The translations under genes and the position numbers were made by a program. From assembly GCA_000469685.2 (NCBI GenBank), contig LS997562.1, positions 33,191,715 to 33,255,714 of the forward strand: 64,000 nt of DNA, read 5' to 3'. Positions 12,001-27,000 of this stretch are shown here, piece by piece (position 1 is the first letter of the stretch; the number at the start of each line of letters is the position of its first letter). The DNA comes from Haemonchus contortus (taxonomy: Eukaryota; Nematoda; Chromadorea; Rhabditida; Trichostrongylidae). A model generated the notes under the pieces. It saw only the letters and a list, made by a program, of their open reading frames with translations, made no database searches and was not told where the DNA came from.

Positions 12001-15000
12001 GAACGCAGCAATCTTGAAAAGTATGTAATCCAAAACTCAACAGTCTCCTTGAGTGACCTTTTGAGGTTCCCAATCGCTTTGCTAGGAGCAAAGCGCTCAT
12101 TGCATGTAACGTCGAAGTGGGTGTGATGCAGTAGGAACGAAATCGTCTCGTCGCGGCGAGAGAGACGTGGCGCGCGAAGGAGTGTAGCAGAGCGCAGTGG
12201 CAAGTAAGAAATCCAGGAATAAAAGAACTAACATTAGAATGATGCCAAAGTAATAATCGCATATGAACTGTATGAGCTGTATGAAGAACGCTGGAACTGT
12301 TACAATGAGGCCGAATGGACCGCGTCAGCCGCGGGCGGCGGATCGATTATACAAAACCGATCCTACTGCCCGTCTCCCCGTCAAAGGTTACATGGTAGGA
12401 TTGTACTTGTGTCGTTCCTGAACTTAAATTGGAACAGGAGCCAGTTTAAGCCGAAAGTAGAAGTCGTGTAAAGCTATTTTTGGGTATAAGGAGAAAGGAT
12501 AAAGTCGAAAGATCAGCTTCATGGCCACACTCAGTGCTCTATATCTGTCTTATTTTTATCTGCAACGACCTTTGGCAAGAGAGAATCGAATGGCAGGAAT
12601 AGAGTGCAACGATGCCTCACAGCCCTTCGAGTTCTGCCAATTATCGAACTTTCATTCATAATCGTAGTTTACTTTGATCCTTCATTTGCCGCGGACACTG
12701 AATTTTGTGGTCAGTCGAGGACAGAGCCGTGTTTCCTTATCCCAATCTAAAGAAGTCCTAAGAGTTCAACGAAACCCCACCATATGATTTAGGATCATGG
12801 TATTGTTTAGCTGATTATTGCGGAATTCTGTCAGAAATGTGATCGACACATGGAGCATTTACTGCCTGTCCAACTACGGCGCTATCTTCGCCTTTGACGG
12901 GAAATCATTTATGAAATCTACTAAACACTTGGGTGAAATGAATTTCAATGTATTCGAGGTATACAGTGGTAAGAGCGTGTAAGCGTAAACTAAGCAATAG
13001 GCATGATTATTTGAAAGCAAGTTTCTATTTTTCTTTAACGGGAGAGAAGATTCGAGTCCTGTTCCGGTTATTAGGATGACGAGTGAGTGGTAATCCTCAC
13101 ACATCCCTTGCCGAGTTATCCGTAACGATCGAACAGACAGGTTTACAAAACCGTTTTACCAATTTCGCACTCGTGTAATGAGTTGTTTTTGGTAACCAGT
13201 TCTTACTGTTTGGTAGCATTCGTTTTCCTCTACTACATCTCGTCTCGTTACATTTCTAGTTACAGTAGTTCTCACAGCTCGTCTGGAATCCCTTTTACTT
13301 CATGGCTTCTGGCATGTTCAAGCGAATCGTCGTCCCGAGATATTTCAATAGCCTTTTCAGTGTAGGGAACCTAAGGTCGACTGTTCATCACATCACAGCA
13401 CTCGCAGGATGTTTGAGGGAATATCTGATCATCCGTTAAGACGGTGGGAACCGTAGTATTAAGTCGCACTTGTAGTTTGGGTTGATAATGTTTCCGACTT
13501 AAAGCATAAAATTAATGTCCTCTTGCCGCTTCCATTGTTGGTCCTTCTTCTTACCTCTCGCCCATGGCCTTGCCCAAAAGGTTGACTAACGGGATTTTGG
13601 GGTAGCCTTACCATCACGGGGAACTTAGCCCGCCACCCCATTCCTTGGTTTTGAAGAACCATGGTCTTTTTTTATTTTCAAATTAACCTACCCAGGCAAC
13701 CACGAAGGTAACATTGCCTATTTCAGAAAAAACCAGGCATTTGGGGGACTTCAAGTTGAATGCCTGATTTTGGTTTCCTGAAAATTTCTTCTTCGGTGAC
13801 GTCCTCTGTAGACCTTACCAATTAGGCTCGAAAGTTCCATTCATAGCACTTTTTGATGTTGGCACAGAATTCGCTCCGTTCAAGGCAAAATATTTCTCCT
13901 GAACTGATTAAAGTGCTTGGATAACTTAACAGGAATCGTTCAGTTCTTCGCGTCAGATAGAAAGCGTTCCACAAGATCAAATGTCTCAAAGGATCATCTC
14001 AAAATCTTTTCAGGATCGAAAATTGACTATGAATGCTGTCTATACGAGAAAGATTCAGCCAAATTAGAGCATGTGGAGACATCACACATTAGGTGCGAAA
14101 TCTGTGGAATATCATAGGAAATTTATGATTTCTAGGCGGACAAAAAACTTTTTGTGGGAATCTTATAGAAATAATTTCCTGTATGGTAAAAGCCAAAAAC
14201 AATCAAAATGTTCGACGAGCATGGAGCAGCATAGTTAAATGCATTGCTGATTTCTTCTGTTGGAATGTTCCTGCCTAGTAATAGTAAAAGTAATAGTAAT
14301 AGTAATAGGGTGACCCACATGAAGTGTGACGGGCAATAAAAAAACAACTTATGGGATTCTGGGCTGCAGGAAGCGGTGATCGCTTGGGCGGAAAGAAACG
14401 AGATGAACGTCAGCTGAACCTTTCGAATCAGGTTTGACCTTCAAATTCGCTTATCTCAATCCTTTGGATTTTGTTGTATGAACGATTCTGGAGCAAAAAG
14501 CCTGTGCCTTCAAAAACAGGTCTTCGGACCCTCTGAAAAAAGGCTCTCTTGTAGAAGCGTGGGACGGAAATGATTGCGCGCGTTTTTGAAAACTTCCGAA
14601 AGAGGTTGGATGCTTGCATTACACCGAGATATGGTCATTTTGCATGCGAGATGTGATATGTTGTTTACAATTTTGTGACGATTGTGTAGGAGTAATAGTT
14701 TCTTATCTGGTTTGATCTGTATAATTTTGATGCTAGTTTTCTGCTTCACACTTCATGTGGGTCACCCTGTAACTCTTTCGTCGTAAACTGCCCTACGCTG
14801 TTTCTTGATGCTTCAACTGCTCTTCCTCCTCCGTGAAAGTTTGAAAAAGCATTTTTGACGTCATGCTTAGAGTTCTTTTCTAGTTTTTACTTAGTTTTAT
14901 CAAGATTTTATGATATTCTGAAAAAAGGTCCAGAAATTTTCATTTTTCAAAGTCATTCCGAAGAGTCATTTTATTAGTCACGATCGTGACCGGTCCTTCT

Positions 15001-18000
15001 AGAGAGCTCAAAGATCAGACCAGCATATCTTTCTAAGAGAATCTCGAAAGCTCTATTCACTGAATATTCTGAAGCTTCTCCTTAAGCCTTTAAACAGCGG
15101 CTTAGTCGGACTGCATCACTAATTTGTAAAAAACCTCAATCAAAGGTCTTTAGCCCCTTGGCGATCCATTCCCAATAGCTGTTTGAGCAGGCGAGTCAAT
15201 GCTGCTGTTTCTGATAAGTCCTGAGGGGTGCGCCATGTTGTTAATTTTAATCCAGAAAGTTCGGGACTGATGGCATGGTATCATGTCATGGTCAGACAAT
15301 GTAATCTAGCCTTTTCATCCTTCTAGGCAACGAAGGTACCATATGATTCACCGGAAGGGGCTTGAGTTGTTCAGCTCACCATCAATAGCTCAGATTAGAA
15401 TTGTTCACGGGAGGTAACCATAAACATTGCATTACCCATTCTGCAGTCAGATCTGCTGATGGGAGAACAGCTTCAATTGTTTTGGTTCTTCTTCCAACTT
15501 TTGTTTACTCTTGTAATCATCTCACAAATAGTAGTGTAGTGTGGAATGTCTATTGTTTTATCTCGACTACCACTGCTTTACGTTGTTTGTGCACATAAGT
15601 GGAATTCGGCCCATGAGGTTTATGACGTTCCTTCAGCTCCTGTTGTTTTTCTGTTACTGAGCATTTGCACGGGGGAGTTGGTATCCTCCATCTTGAAGAT
15701 AGCGGCTTTCCTCCTTTCCGTCGTGTGGTTCACGTTTCTTCATGGTATATTCGCAGAGTCATATCAAAAGAGTAGGTACGACCGGCGCTTTTCTCCACAC
15801 AGACAACTTGGCAGAAATTTTGCTCCGTTAGCCTGATCCCAAATGGAGCTTGTACGTTGGGCTAATTGAGTTCCCTCAGCTGGCTATGTAAATTCCAGTT
15901 GGTAGAGAGCTCTCTAACGACATTTTTCTCGTTTTGTTTTCGCTTTAGTAAGGAATGTTTACGTTTGCACATATTACTGGTAGATCGCTACCGCTAAGTA
16001 GCCTGCATAGTTGTGTATAGCTGTTGTCAAGTAGCTTAGAGTCGCCTTCACTTTATTTGATTTGTGACATCAGACTGAAAGTGAGTTTGTTGAGTCACCG
16101 TGTAGGCTTTCAATCGTTTCACTATAGTACTGCCAACTTTCTGGTGAACTGAGCGTTCATCTAATAATTGATCTGATAAAGAGAAGCAATTTTTGTTTGT
16201 AGTACGATGTGTGGCGAGAAAGCAATTCAATTTTGTTAGGCAGTACCTTCTGAATTGATCCTTGATGTGATATTCGAGGATGGGAGAGGAGTCAGGGAAG
16301 CAATGAGTTGTTTTCTTGTTAAATGAGGATTCGTCCTAGATGGGGATATATCAGATTAAGCGGTACAGATCAGCTAGATGGGTAGATAAGTAAGTTTCTC
16401 AAAACTTCCCTTTTGGGCTTTTTACCTGTTTGGTATTGAAGAGATTCACAGTTCGTTATCGAGTTTTCTTCTTTATCCACGGAAATGGTGGGAACTAAAT
16501 TTTTAAGCAGGAGCCTACACCCGCTTCAGAGTGCGACTCCCTTCCTCAACTCCCTTCCTCAGAACAGCACCTTTTTGTTCTCGGTCTTGGTTCTTCTCAA
16601 AGTAGGCTTAGTTAGAAAGTTTAATTCGGATTCGTTTCCACACAAATGTTGCTCTTTCGGCTATCACCTTTTACGGAATGCTTCTCGGTATGTAAGTGCG
16701 ATGAAACTGAGGCGTAAGGTCCGGATCCCAAGTTTTTGTTATTTCCTTGTTTTTTCTATTGGTTTTTATGAAGGAATTTTTTGTGGGCATCTTATCTTAG
16801 AAAGGAATGGTAGCAGGCTACCTCTACTCTTCTGATGAGAAGTTCATGATCATTTGTCAATTTTCATTACAATGTTCAAAGATTAGTGTAAAGGAGTTTA
16901 TCTCTATTGAGTTCAAGTTGAAACAAAGTTTCTTTACGGTAGAGCTCTGGAATCGCTGAACCTGAGCAATTTATTTGTTGATAATTCGTTGGGCCTTTAG
17001 TGTTGTAGGTTGTGTAAATGTCGAGCTTTCGAGAAGTCCTTTCATTTTATGTAGGTAGTTTTCGTTCAGAGGAACTTTCTAGTTCAGTTCCAAATTCTAT
17101 CCTTTTTTCATACTTTTGACATTTTTTTAAAGTTTTGGCTTTCAATGCTACTATTAATAATTCCAAAGCTACTTGTTCAAATAGACCATTCCATCAATAT
17201 TACTAGGGCATTACAAGGACATGGAGGTGATGAATGGGTGACGGATTTGGTTAATCTGTCGGGATAGGCGTTGAAGCGGTTTTAACCGAAAAGAGATTGC
17301 ACTCAATCAGTGCCTGAGAGTCTAATGATGAACGATTCCCAGTGTTTCATAAGGGGAAGGGAAGGCCTATTTGGGAAGAATCGTTAGCCTGCACTCTCAG
17401 AACTCCCGTCGTAGGAGTTCCACAAGTTTGTAAGTAGCTGCAGAAGGCTTTGTAGGGTTTGAAGATGTGAGGCATAAGCAAGTAACCATGCTCCCACTCC
17501 CAATCAGTACCCTGTGTTTTCAATATATTTCATTTGATTTTTTTGGAGTATCTCAAACGTATTCAGTTCTGAATTCATTTAGGGAGCTTTACTGGAGGCG
17601 TTTGGCCAAGAAAAGGTGGTAGATCTTTGCTCGGGTACGCCATCCCCCCTCCAAATGTTCACTCGACTGATTGGCGGGACATGCTCTCGATCACCGAAGC
17701 TCGAGATACAGCTCGAGAGGAGGATGAGAATTCGGTGAGTAGCATTGATTTCGTTGTTGTTGTTTAAAACTTGACAACATCTCATCCCGTCCCACTTACC
17801 TCACCCCAGTCTGCTTGTCATAAATATCTCATGTTTTGCAAGCATTTATTGAATTGTTTGCTGTGACCATGTATAACTTTCCGTGACCGTAAAATATCAG
17901 TCGTCTTGGTTTTCGGACCGTAGGTGTTACGTGGTCATATGTTTTGCGCTAAGTCACCTCTTCAATGTTTGCTGTCACCTATTCAGCTGACAAATTGAAT

Positions 18001-21000
18001 GCATTCTATTTGTTCCGGTACTGGTAGCCAGCCAGCAGTTTACTGTCCGGGCAGATAATCCGAGGAAATCTCCGGATGACACGGCGCTCGTTTTCATAGC
18101 ATTTTTGGGTTCCCCGACCACGATTATTTTACGCTGAGCTCCCAATTAATCTTTGATAGTCGTAAAAACATCGCACCCATGTACACAGGAGGTTTTTACC
18201 CTCTTCTTCCACAAAAAAGTCCAAGAAATGGAAAAAAAATCCGTCCAAAAGACTATCTTCCATGGTTTAAAGTTCTCTGATTTCTTCCCGTCTGTCTTGA
18301 TTCGCGTGATAGACGCATTCTTTAAAAATTTTTCCGTCGTTCTTCGTCATAGAACGCGACCATCTGAGTTGACGGAACGAGATAGGAATCTTTTGTATTT
18401 CCATAGAGCGTTTTGTGCCTAACGGTTGTGAAGTTTTCCACGTCTACCCAGTTCTCTCTTGGTTTTTACTGGTTATTCATACTTTCGAAAAGTTTTCCTC
18501 TGCTAATCAGGGCTCTGACAAGTTGCAACTGCATCCTCAACTTTTTTAAGCTTTTTGATTTTGTATTCCGGGAATCTGATCAAGTACAGGGTTGCTTTTA
18601 GCACAAATCATGATATCCTGGCACCTTCCAGGCCAATTTGGCTGATTCGGTTCAGATGTCCAAGAAATGTGACTAATAGTCCAGTTTTAAAAGGGCTAAT
18701 ATTGTATGTTTTATGACCAACTCACCTCTTGGTCTTCTTCGCTCACTTTCCGTCTTATCGTCGGAACGATCATTGGCGTCACTGTTGTTGTTATTTTAAA
18801 CTTCAGATCCTATATGATCGAGTAATTTCCTAGAAGAACCTGTAACTCCTCTTGAACTGGTTTCCATCTTAGGTATTCCCTGTAGAGCTGCAATGGAAAG
18901 CATAAATGCAAAGCACAACTCCTCCTAACGCCTGCGCCAGTAGTTCATTGTTACCTGGATTCTCTGCGGAGCTTCCCTAAAAAAGGTTCAGAATTTTCAG
19001 CCGAATCTGAGGAAGCTGAGTGAGCCGCACGCGGAGTGCCCTCCGCCGGTTCCACCGCTGTTCAGCCAAATGCGTTTCTCCGAGTCGGATTTGGTGAGGC
19101 ATTTCTTTGACTGAAATTCCTTCATGTCACCGGAAATACTCGAATTTTCAGTCCCTCAACAGAGCTCATTGGATCACAGAGACATTCAGTCGACGGGAAT
19201 GTGCTCGGTTTGTCCCCACCAACAAATACCCGGAGAAGTAAGTCGTTTACATTCCAATGCTGACATAAACATTTGGAAAATTTAGTCTGTCCAAATTTTT
19301 CTGTCTCGTGTTCTCCGTTTCACATTCTGCTAAGTGCTGCCCCTTTCATTTCATGTTGTCATGTCGCCTGTGCTCTCTAACATTATATCATCTCTAGTCT
19401 GGAGCGCGAAAGCACTGACACTACAACTATTCCTGCAAATCGCTCAATAACTCGATACAACTAGCCAGAGTGAAATCTCGTATCTTTTTTAACAATCCCA
19501 AGTTTTTGCGCGTTTTCCTTCTTTGACTTCCTTCTCAATTTAACTATGATCTGAATTAACACTTCATTACCCTTGCTATCGACCTTCCACCTTGAGGAAC
19601 GATAACCCATGTTTCATTTGGGTAGTGTCCCGATTAATATTCCTACAATTCTTCTGAATGATCGAGTGGAACAGCAACTCCAGTAGTTTCGGATTTGGAT
19701 TCAAGGATATTCATGCGTAAAGTAATGCGAGGATTCAGAAGTGGCTGGGTTACTTGGTCTATAATCTGTTACAGATGTATTTATTCTAATCGAAATTCTA
19801 AATTTTGATGCTTCACATTTATATTGTTTTTCTCTATTCACGGCAGTTTTTATCCAATTGAAATAAGGCGATGAAGCCCGCAAATAAATGGCACATCCCT
19901 TGAAACATCTGCAGAAAAATAAAGTAATATGAGCAGGCTCTATCTGGGAAGAGCTTTGCTGTAGTTTCGTCAAGCGAAATTTAGAATTCTGTCCAAGAAT
20001 TGATGCAATTTTTTGTGTGAATTAAATCACGGTTTTTTCGTAAACTAACGCTTTTCCCATTTTTCATCTTCTTAAAATCGAGTAGGCAAATATTGAGCCT
20101 TCATCGTACATGGCGCTTTCTTTTGGATATCATTCAGCACCCTTATCACCGTTTGCGTCACGTCATGCTAGTGCGCTTCCATTTCAAAGGTTTTTGAAGT
20201 AAAGAGAACCAGCTAGAGCGATGGTAGCCACTATAACTACGGCTATTGCTTACCATGTAATCTATGTATCATATTTATGGCATCGTACGAGTTCAAAGAC
20301 TACATTTCTGTATATAGTTACGTATTCTGTTGATCGGATTTTTTGTACGGCGATCTCGTCCAGAATTTGGGTTTTAGTTGAGTCCAAGACCCAATTATCA
20401 ACTTTCCCGGTAAATTGAGGCGTACACTCAGGCAGAATGATAAAACTGGTTTGAACACAGAAAATGTGGGGGAGTAGCCTTAATGTAGGGCATATTCTGT
20501 GTTTTACGAGAGCATTAACGGATAATGATGTAACTAAGCATCAGCTTTTCCAAGCACTTCACTGAATTCATGTTCCATAGTGGTGCAGGGGGTTGTTCAT
20601 GCTAGATGTTTTGAAGAGTGATGCACTTTTCTTGCATTCCGAAATAATGGTGTCAAAAAAATCGTTCAAACGCTGAAAAAATTCATTGTCTGACCTCTCA
20701 GTCATAACTATCTAGTGCTACAATTGACATTAGGCTCCTAGTTTTCATCTTACCAGCAGGTCATCGAAACGATTTTTTAGATGCGGCTGTGGTCGGCTTC
20801 GATCAGCTCATATTGATATCCCATCGTTGACGATTTCGTTCCTGAATCACCGTGGAAGCGACTATGTGAATAAGAGACGCGCCGAAACGGGAAGCGAGCA
20901 GAATGCGACCGACGATCAGATTGAAGTAGTGCAGCCCCGTGGCAGAGTGAGTATACTGCTACTGCTAAGTATCTCTAATGGGATGATCAGCCTTTTGGTT

Positions 21001-24000
21001 TTTGGTGTACAGTGTGTGTAGATCAACCATCTCAAGGCTAGTTATCGGCTCAGATTAATGTATTACGAAGAGGGCAAGTTCTCTCTTAGCCTGTTTCGGA
21101 GTTATTGTTCTTTTGAAGCCCGACCATCGGGGATCACTTGTTCGGTTCTAGAAAAAAAAAAGATTTCGAAAGGTTGTGTAGGATGATCACCGAGCAGGTT
21201 ATGTGCACCGTTCAGTTCAGTCTTTAACTTGCTATTAAAGAAGACGTTTACACTGCGGATATATGGGATTCTAATTTACGGCAAAAACTTGCAAGAAAGT
21301 TGTCCTATACCGAAAATTTTTTCTTCATGTTCAAAGTTGAGGTCATATTTTCTGCAAAATGCTCCTAAGCATAACTTTGCGCATTTGACTAACACTCTGA
21401 AAAAAGTCCCCAAATAGTTCTTTTCCGTGAAGGAGTTCCTCTAAGATCAACAATGTCTATGCAAATTATGGTGAAAATGCTTTGAGAACACCCTAATCGT
21501 AACTGTTCTCAAATGGAACACAAAGCAGAATTATTTTTCTAATTTATTTTGACTTGATGATGTTTTGTTAACTGCTGTTATTTCTCCGCAGTACAGGTTC
21601 CAAGAGTCTCAAAAGTTTGGTCATTGTGGGCGCATTTTTCTAAAATTGTTGTTTCTTAAAGGGTTTTTTGCGGTGCCTCTAGTACTCGAGGAAAAACTGC
21701 TTACGGTAGTTCTTATTGTTAGATCAAACCGCTGATCATCTGAGCTCTAGTGTTGATTTTTTAATTTTACGACAGTCATTCGATTAACCATGATAAATTG
21801 ACTGATTTCTGGACATTCAGCGTCTTTACAGACTATTGTCGTTGTCCTTTTATCGCTCCTCATCTTACCAGTTACAGGGACGTAGAACCGGAAAACTTGG
21901 TGAACGATGGAGTTTGAAAAAGCACACCATCTGCCTGCCGACAAACGCGTTTGGCACTATCGAATTCCAAGGTACAATATAGAAATATGTAATAGAAGAA
22001 ATCGATTACTGCGGTTTCCAAGCAGTAGCTATTTCAAGGTGGTCCCCATCCCCACAAAGCACAATACGTTCGTTTGTCGTTTGACACCGATCCAGCCCTT
22101 ATCATGTCCATGTTCGAGGAGGTACCCTTCTTATAAATCAAGAGTGCAGTTTTCAGCCTTAGATCGTCTAATGTGTTCAGGTTTGGCGAATTGCTCCACC
22201 CAAACTGATCATAACCGTACATGGAGGAACGAATAACTTCGAGTAGGGAGACTTCTCACTTTTTTCGTTTTTGGTCTGAACTCCCAGATTCCTTTGATTT
22301 CAGCCTCCAACCCAAATTGGCGAGAGTGTTTCGTAAAGGCCTCCTGAGGGCAGCGACGACGACTGGAGCATGGATCATAACTAGCGGTGTAGATACCGGT
22401 GTTGTACGACATGTAGCTGCTGCCTTTGAAGGTTAATTATTGAGGGATCAATCGATAATAGTTGGGACGGATTTTCTAATAATCTGACTTAGGGGCCAGT
22501 TCAACGTCCCGCAACAAAGTGGTGTGCATCGGGATTTCACCATGGGGTCTTCTGAAGAAAAGGGACGAACTGGTTGGCGAGGTAAGTATATTGTCCCATT
22601 TCGATTTTCACTATACAACTATTTATACTCTTACTACAACCGAACAAATCAATATTTGGGTTATGGGGCTTGAAAATCGTGGTATAAACGCTATCGGTCA
22701 GTCAAGAAAGTGGAGATTATATATAAGTTGCGATTGAAAGCGATTGCGATGGGATTTATGCTCCTCCCTTTTGAGGGATATACGTGAAGGGCGCAACTAA
22801 GAAGTCTCACCATGTTTTCACCCGTGTTAGCAAACTTTCAGTTTTATAGTCCATTCCTATCATCTCTTAACATTTTCATCCAATCCTTTCTTGCAACGGC
22901 TAATATCCGTTGGGGGCGGGGTTGCCAGGAAGGGTGTTCTTGCCTGGCGACTACGACACTAGAACATGTTTTTTTCCGTTGTTGTTGCGGAAGACAAAAC
23001 GTAAGTTTCGTCGTAGAGTATCGGAGACGAAATTGTCCTGTTTTTTCACTAGGCATTAGTTCCAAGGTTACGGTAAGTTGGAAAAGGAAGTGGCGCGCCT
23101 TTCTGACCTAAGGGCTAACATTTTAACCAGGACGGTAGACATGCTGTCTCACAGAAAATATCAATGTCTTTTCTTTTCTCGTTGTATTTGGTAATACAAA
23201 CAGGTACTCTTCCTATAGGTTGAAGTAACTGCTTCTATTTCTTTCCAGGATGTCTGTGTTCCATACTATCCATTCTCTAGTAAATCGCGATTCACTGCAT
23301 TGAATAATCGTCATTCGTATTTCTTGCTGTCCGATAACGGGAGCGTTGGAAGGTAACTTCTATCAGCGGATTGAATTTAGCTGAATGCCTTTTTCAGATC
23401 GGGCTATTCACTCTCATTCTTGAGAAATGATTGAGTTGGATATCCTATCAGATCGTTCTCATCAATCTGTGTTTACTGCCTGATCCTATCCTTTGTCAAA
23501 TTTCCTGACTTCCAGATATGGTGCAGAAGTAGTTCTACGGAAGCGGTTGGAGACGTACATCGCTCAAAAGCAGAAGATCTCTGGTGGATCACGGAGCGTG
23601 CCTGTTGTTTGTGTGGTTCTCGAAGGTGGCAGCTGCACCATAAGATCGGTGCTGGATTATGTCACGAAGTGGGAATGCATTGCTTTTAGTTCGCCTTTTT
23701 CTTGCCAATAAAGCCAGTGTCGGTAGTTTTCATTTACCGTCGGCTCTGCAATGGTAGTATCTAACTTAAAATGATCTTTCCTACTTTCTTCTCGAAATTT
23801 TGAGATCAACCTTAGTCGAATAAAATCCTCTGTGTTTTTGACTAGGCGCCCAAGAGGACTATTGCTAGAAAATGAAGTTCTTGAAGCACTCTAGCCAGCT
23901 TTTTCAGCGTACCTCGAGTTCCTGTGGTGGTCTGTGATGGTAGTGGCCGGGCGGCTGACCTTCTAGCCTTTGCCCATCAGACTGTTCGAGAAGACGGGTA

Positions 24001-27000
24001 TGTTTTTAGCTTTTCATGGATCGATTGATCTATTTTCATTCCTTTTGAGCTCTGAGTTCTTCCTGTTTACTGTCCTTGTTTACTTGACCAAATGACCAAT
24101 TTTTCCTTACGGACGGTGAATTTCAGCTCATTTCCGGACGGTGTTCGTCCACAACTTGCGGAACTCGTACAACGAGTTTTTGACTGTGGTGGTGCTACTG
24201 CAGATAAAGTTGTCACAGAGTTAATTATGTGTACCCAGCAGAAACACTTGGTGAGTTCTGAACTCGCTGTTTTTTCCGGAGGAACGATACGATCTTGGGT
24301 ACTGTACTGCGTTGTTCAGATGACAGTTTTTCGACTCGGCGAGAAAGGTGGACAAGACGTTGATCATGCAATACTCAGCGCTCTTTTAAAGGTGTTTTTT
24401 CCGCGGTGACGCATGTTTCAAGAAAGTTCAATCTGCGCAACATTCAGGGCCAAAACTTATCTCCAGCCGATCAACTCGCTTTGGCTTTGGCATGGAGCCG
24501 TGTCGATATTGCACGTTCCGACATTTTCACCTCTGGACAGGTGAATAGATTTTTATGCTAGATAACAAGTTCCTTATGAAATATTACGCGTCATTCAATT
24601 TATCATCATTCAAGTGCCATAACAAATGAAGGCCTAGTGCATGGTGCACCCTACCGGGGACTAATCGAAGTTTGGCGTTCTTTCCACTCACAAAAGTCCA
24701 ATTGAGTGGGCGGAGAGTTCACCTGTTACGATTGTCTGAAGCGGACCTTATGACACTTTGAGAGTTATGCCATCCCTTAGGTGCACAGGAACTCAAGGCC
24801 TGAAGCGTCCCTTCTAAAGTACTAAATTAGGTCTGTGATAGGAAAGCCCGGAAAATGGGTGCACCTCTGCTTGCAATACCGTCGAAGCTTGCTTTGAACT
24901 AGACCGTCATTGTGTCATATGAATGGTTTCAGACCTATGATGTTCAATGCTGGGTTCATGAGGTTGTTAGTTAGTTTTTCTTCAGGATTGGCCACAGTCA
25001 GCGCTTCATAGTGCGATGATGGAAGCCCTTATTAATGATCGTGTTGATTTTGTTCGGCTACTACTAGAAAATGGAGTCAATATGCAACGCTTCCTTACTA
25101 TTGGCCGTCTAGAAGAGCTCTACAATACGGTAGCGTTATCATGTACATCTTGTTTTGTCGCTTTTTACTTTTGTGGCAACTTACTTTCTTTTTTTTTCTT
25201 ATTTTTTAACATTCGTGTTTTGATACTATTTTTTGTCCTCACTCCTTTTTATTTGCTTCATTCTTTTCCATTATTCTGCTCCACTCATCGAAAATTCAAC
25301 TTTTGAACTGTTTAGGACAAGGGACCTCCGAACACTTTGTATTATATTGTGAGAGACGTGGTGAAAGTGCGGCAAGGGTATCGGTACAAGTATGTTTTTT
25401 AGTCAATTTCGACGTTTTTGATTTTCCACTAGCTTTTTTTGTGTTTCCTATATTAGGGTGTTCGAGAAGTACCGTTTGATTCCTAGCTTGTTCTGCAAGC
25501 TTTCAATGAAATACTATAAAAACACTCACTCTATTGTATGCAAACAACATATCCGGAGGTTTCGTGATATCGTAGTCAAGGGACTAGATCGAAGTTTATT
25601 TTCGTCCTACCTAGTTCCGATTTTGAGACTCTGGAACCGGTCATGCATAGAACCACTTAGAAAGGGGTTTTAAGCAAAATACTTGACCAAAGTTTTGATA
25701 GGCTTTAGTGGCGGTGTAACCAGGTTCGAACTCGTGATGAAGTACGGGTTGAATATGGAGAGATTCTAGTTAGGCCTTTATAAGGTTAATTAAGCATGGA
25801 AAAGGGAGCGGGATAGATTGAGCGGGCGCGAACAAATGGATAGTGTCCATTACCGTATTTCCATGAAAATTTCCACAACATTCCAGAAAAATATGGATCT
25901 ATACGAAATTTCTGGAAAATACGATTCAAGCGACCCAGTAATTTTTATAATTACATCCTTCCAGTCATAAGAAATTTTCGTTTCAGGCTTCCTCATATTG
26001 GGCTCGTAATTGAAAAATTAATGGGAAACGCATACAAATCATCATATACCACTTCGGAATTTCGATCAAAATATAGTGCCTTCATGAAAAAATATAGGGT
26101 TTGTCGCATTCAAGTTGATTTTACAAATCTTTGTACTCGATAGCCAGCTAGCGTCCGATTCTCATTTATCCATTTTCAGGGACGGGAAAATGGTAAAGGA
26201 GGCCCTCCAGGCAGTGGCAGTACTGCTCGGTCTCGCGGTGGCTCAGGTGCCATGTCACGCCAGTCAACAGAGCCAAGTGGATTCCTCAGTGGATACGGTG
26301 CTCCTCCTGCAACGGAACCCATAACAGAAGGTGTAGCGGCAGCCAGCGGAAGCCGAGCGCTCTCCAATCATATTCTTTGGCGAACGGCTTTCCGTAGAGA
26401 TGTTCGTTTCTATACACAGTATCCCTAGTAATGTAATTAGTGGGAGTCAGTTGGGATCTGTAGATCGGTGGGGGGAGTTAGTAGGAAGTGATTAATTATT
26501 GGTCGATTTATCCTTTTGCAGAATCCGATGGTAATGCGATCGACGAAAGTTGGCGATTCTCGCGAATGCTGTAGTGAACTCGATGACGGTATGTTCCTGA
26601 AACTATTTGGTGCCTCACACCTGACTGTCTGTCTCATTTATGCGGGTGAAATATCTTCCTTTTCTCAGAACTGTCGAATACGGGCGGCTCAGAAGGTTCG
26701 CGATCGAGAGAATTCGAATTCCGATACCCATTCAGCGAGCTACTACTGTGGGCAGTTCTCACGAAACGACAGGCGATGGCCATGTGTCTTTGGCAACACG
26801 GTGAAGAAGCATTAGCCAAGGTATGGCTACTATTATAGCTGTTATTCAATATAGTTACTGTCTTCTGCGTGAATATTTTGAATTTTAAATATATTGTCTG
26901 TTCAGTTAAATATTCAGTTTGTTTTGGACTAGCTTCAATTTCTTCTTTGATTATTACCTTTCGTGGTGCGCTTTGTGTTTGATAACTAAATTAAATGAAT

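Larger units (their letters stand above)
9003..17582 (+). other. 8.6-kb TRPM intron filled with repeats
   Basis: The intron runs between the exon ending in phase 1 at 9002 and the exon starting with two bases at 17583. It contains the piggyBac-like MITE, a GC-rich island, a foldback, one copy of the CpG-rich repeat and a terminal-inverted-repeat element, all listed separately. Open frames at 15546-15836 and 16485-16835 have hydrophobic stretches but no recognised family. Its size would allow an alternative internal promoter, but none is visible. Confidence 0.8.

Noticed and set aside
15546..15836. Hydrophobic 96-codon frame in the large intron, considered as a nested gene
   Set aside because: No domain, no splice partners and no conserved motif; likely chance.
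22960..23000. Cysteine-rich FRCCCGRQN reading that resembles the TRPM N-terminal CCCGR motif
   Set aside because: It lies after the GISPWGLL exon, out of order, and its phase does not fit. The correct [10 protein letters not shown] exon is at 20781-20946, so this intron sequence is coincidence.
25690..25760. GGTTCGAACTC near 25725, a canonical tRNA B-box
   Set aside because: No A-box at the right distance and no cloverleaf pairing could be drawn, so it is not called as a tRNA or SINE.
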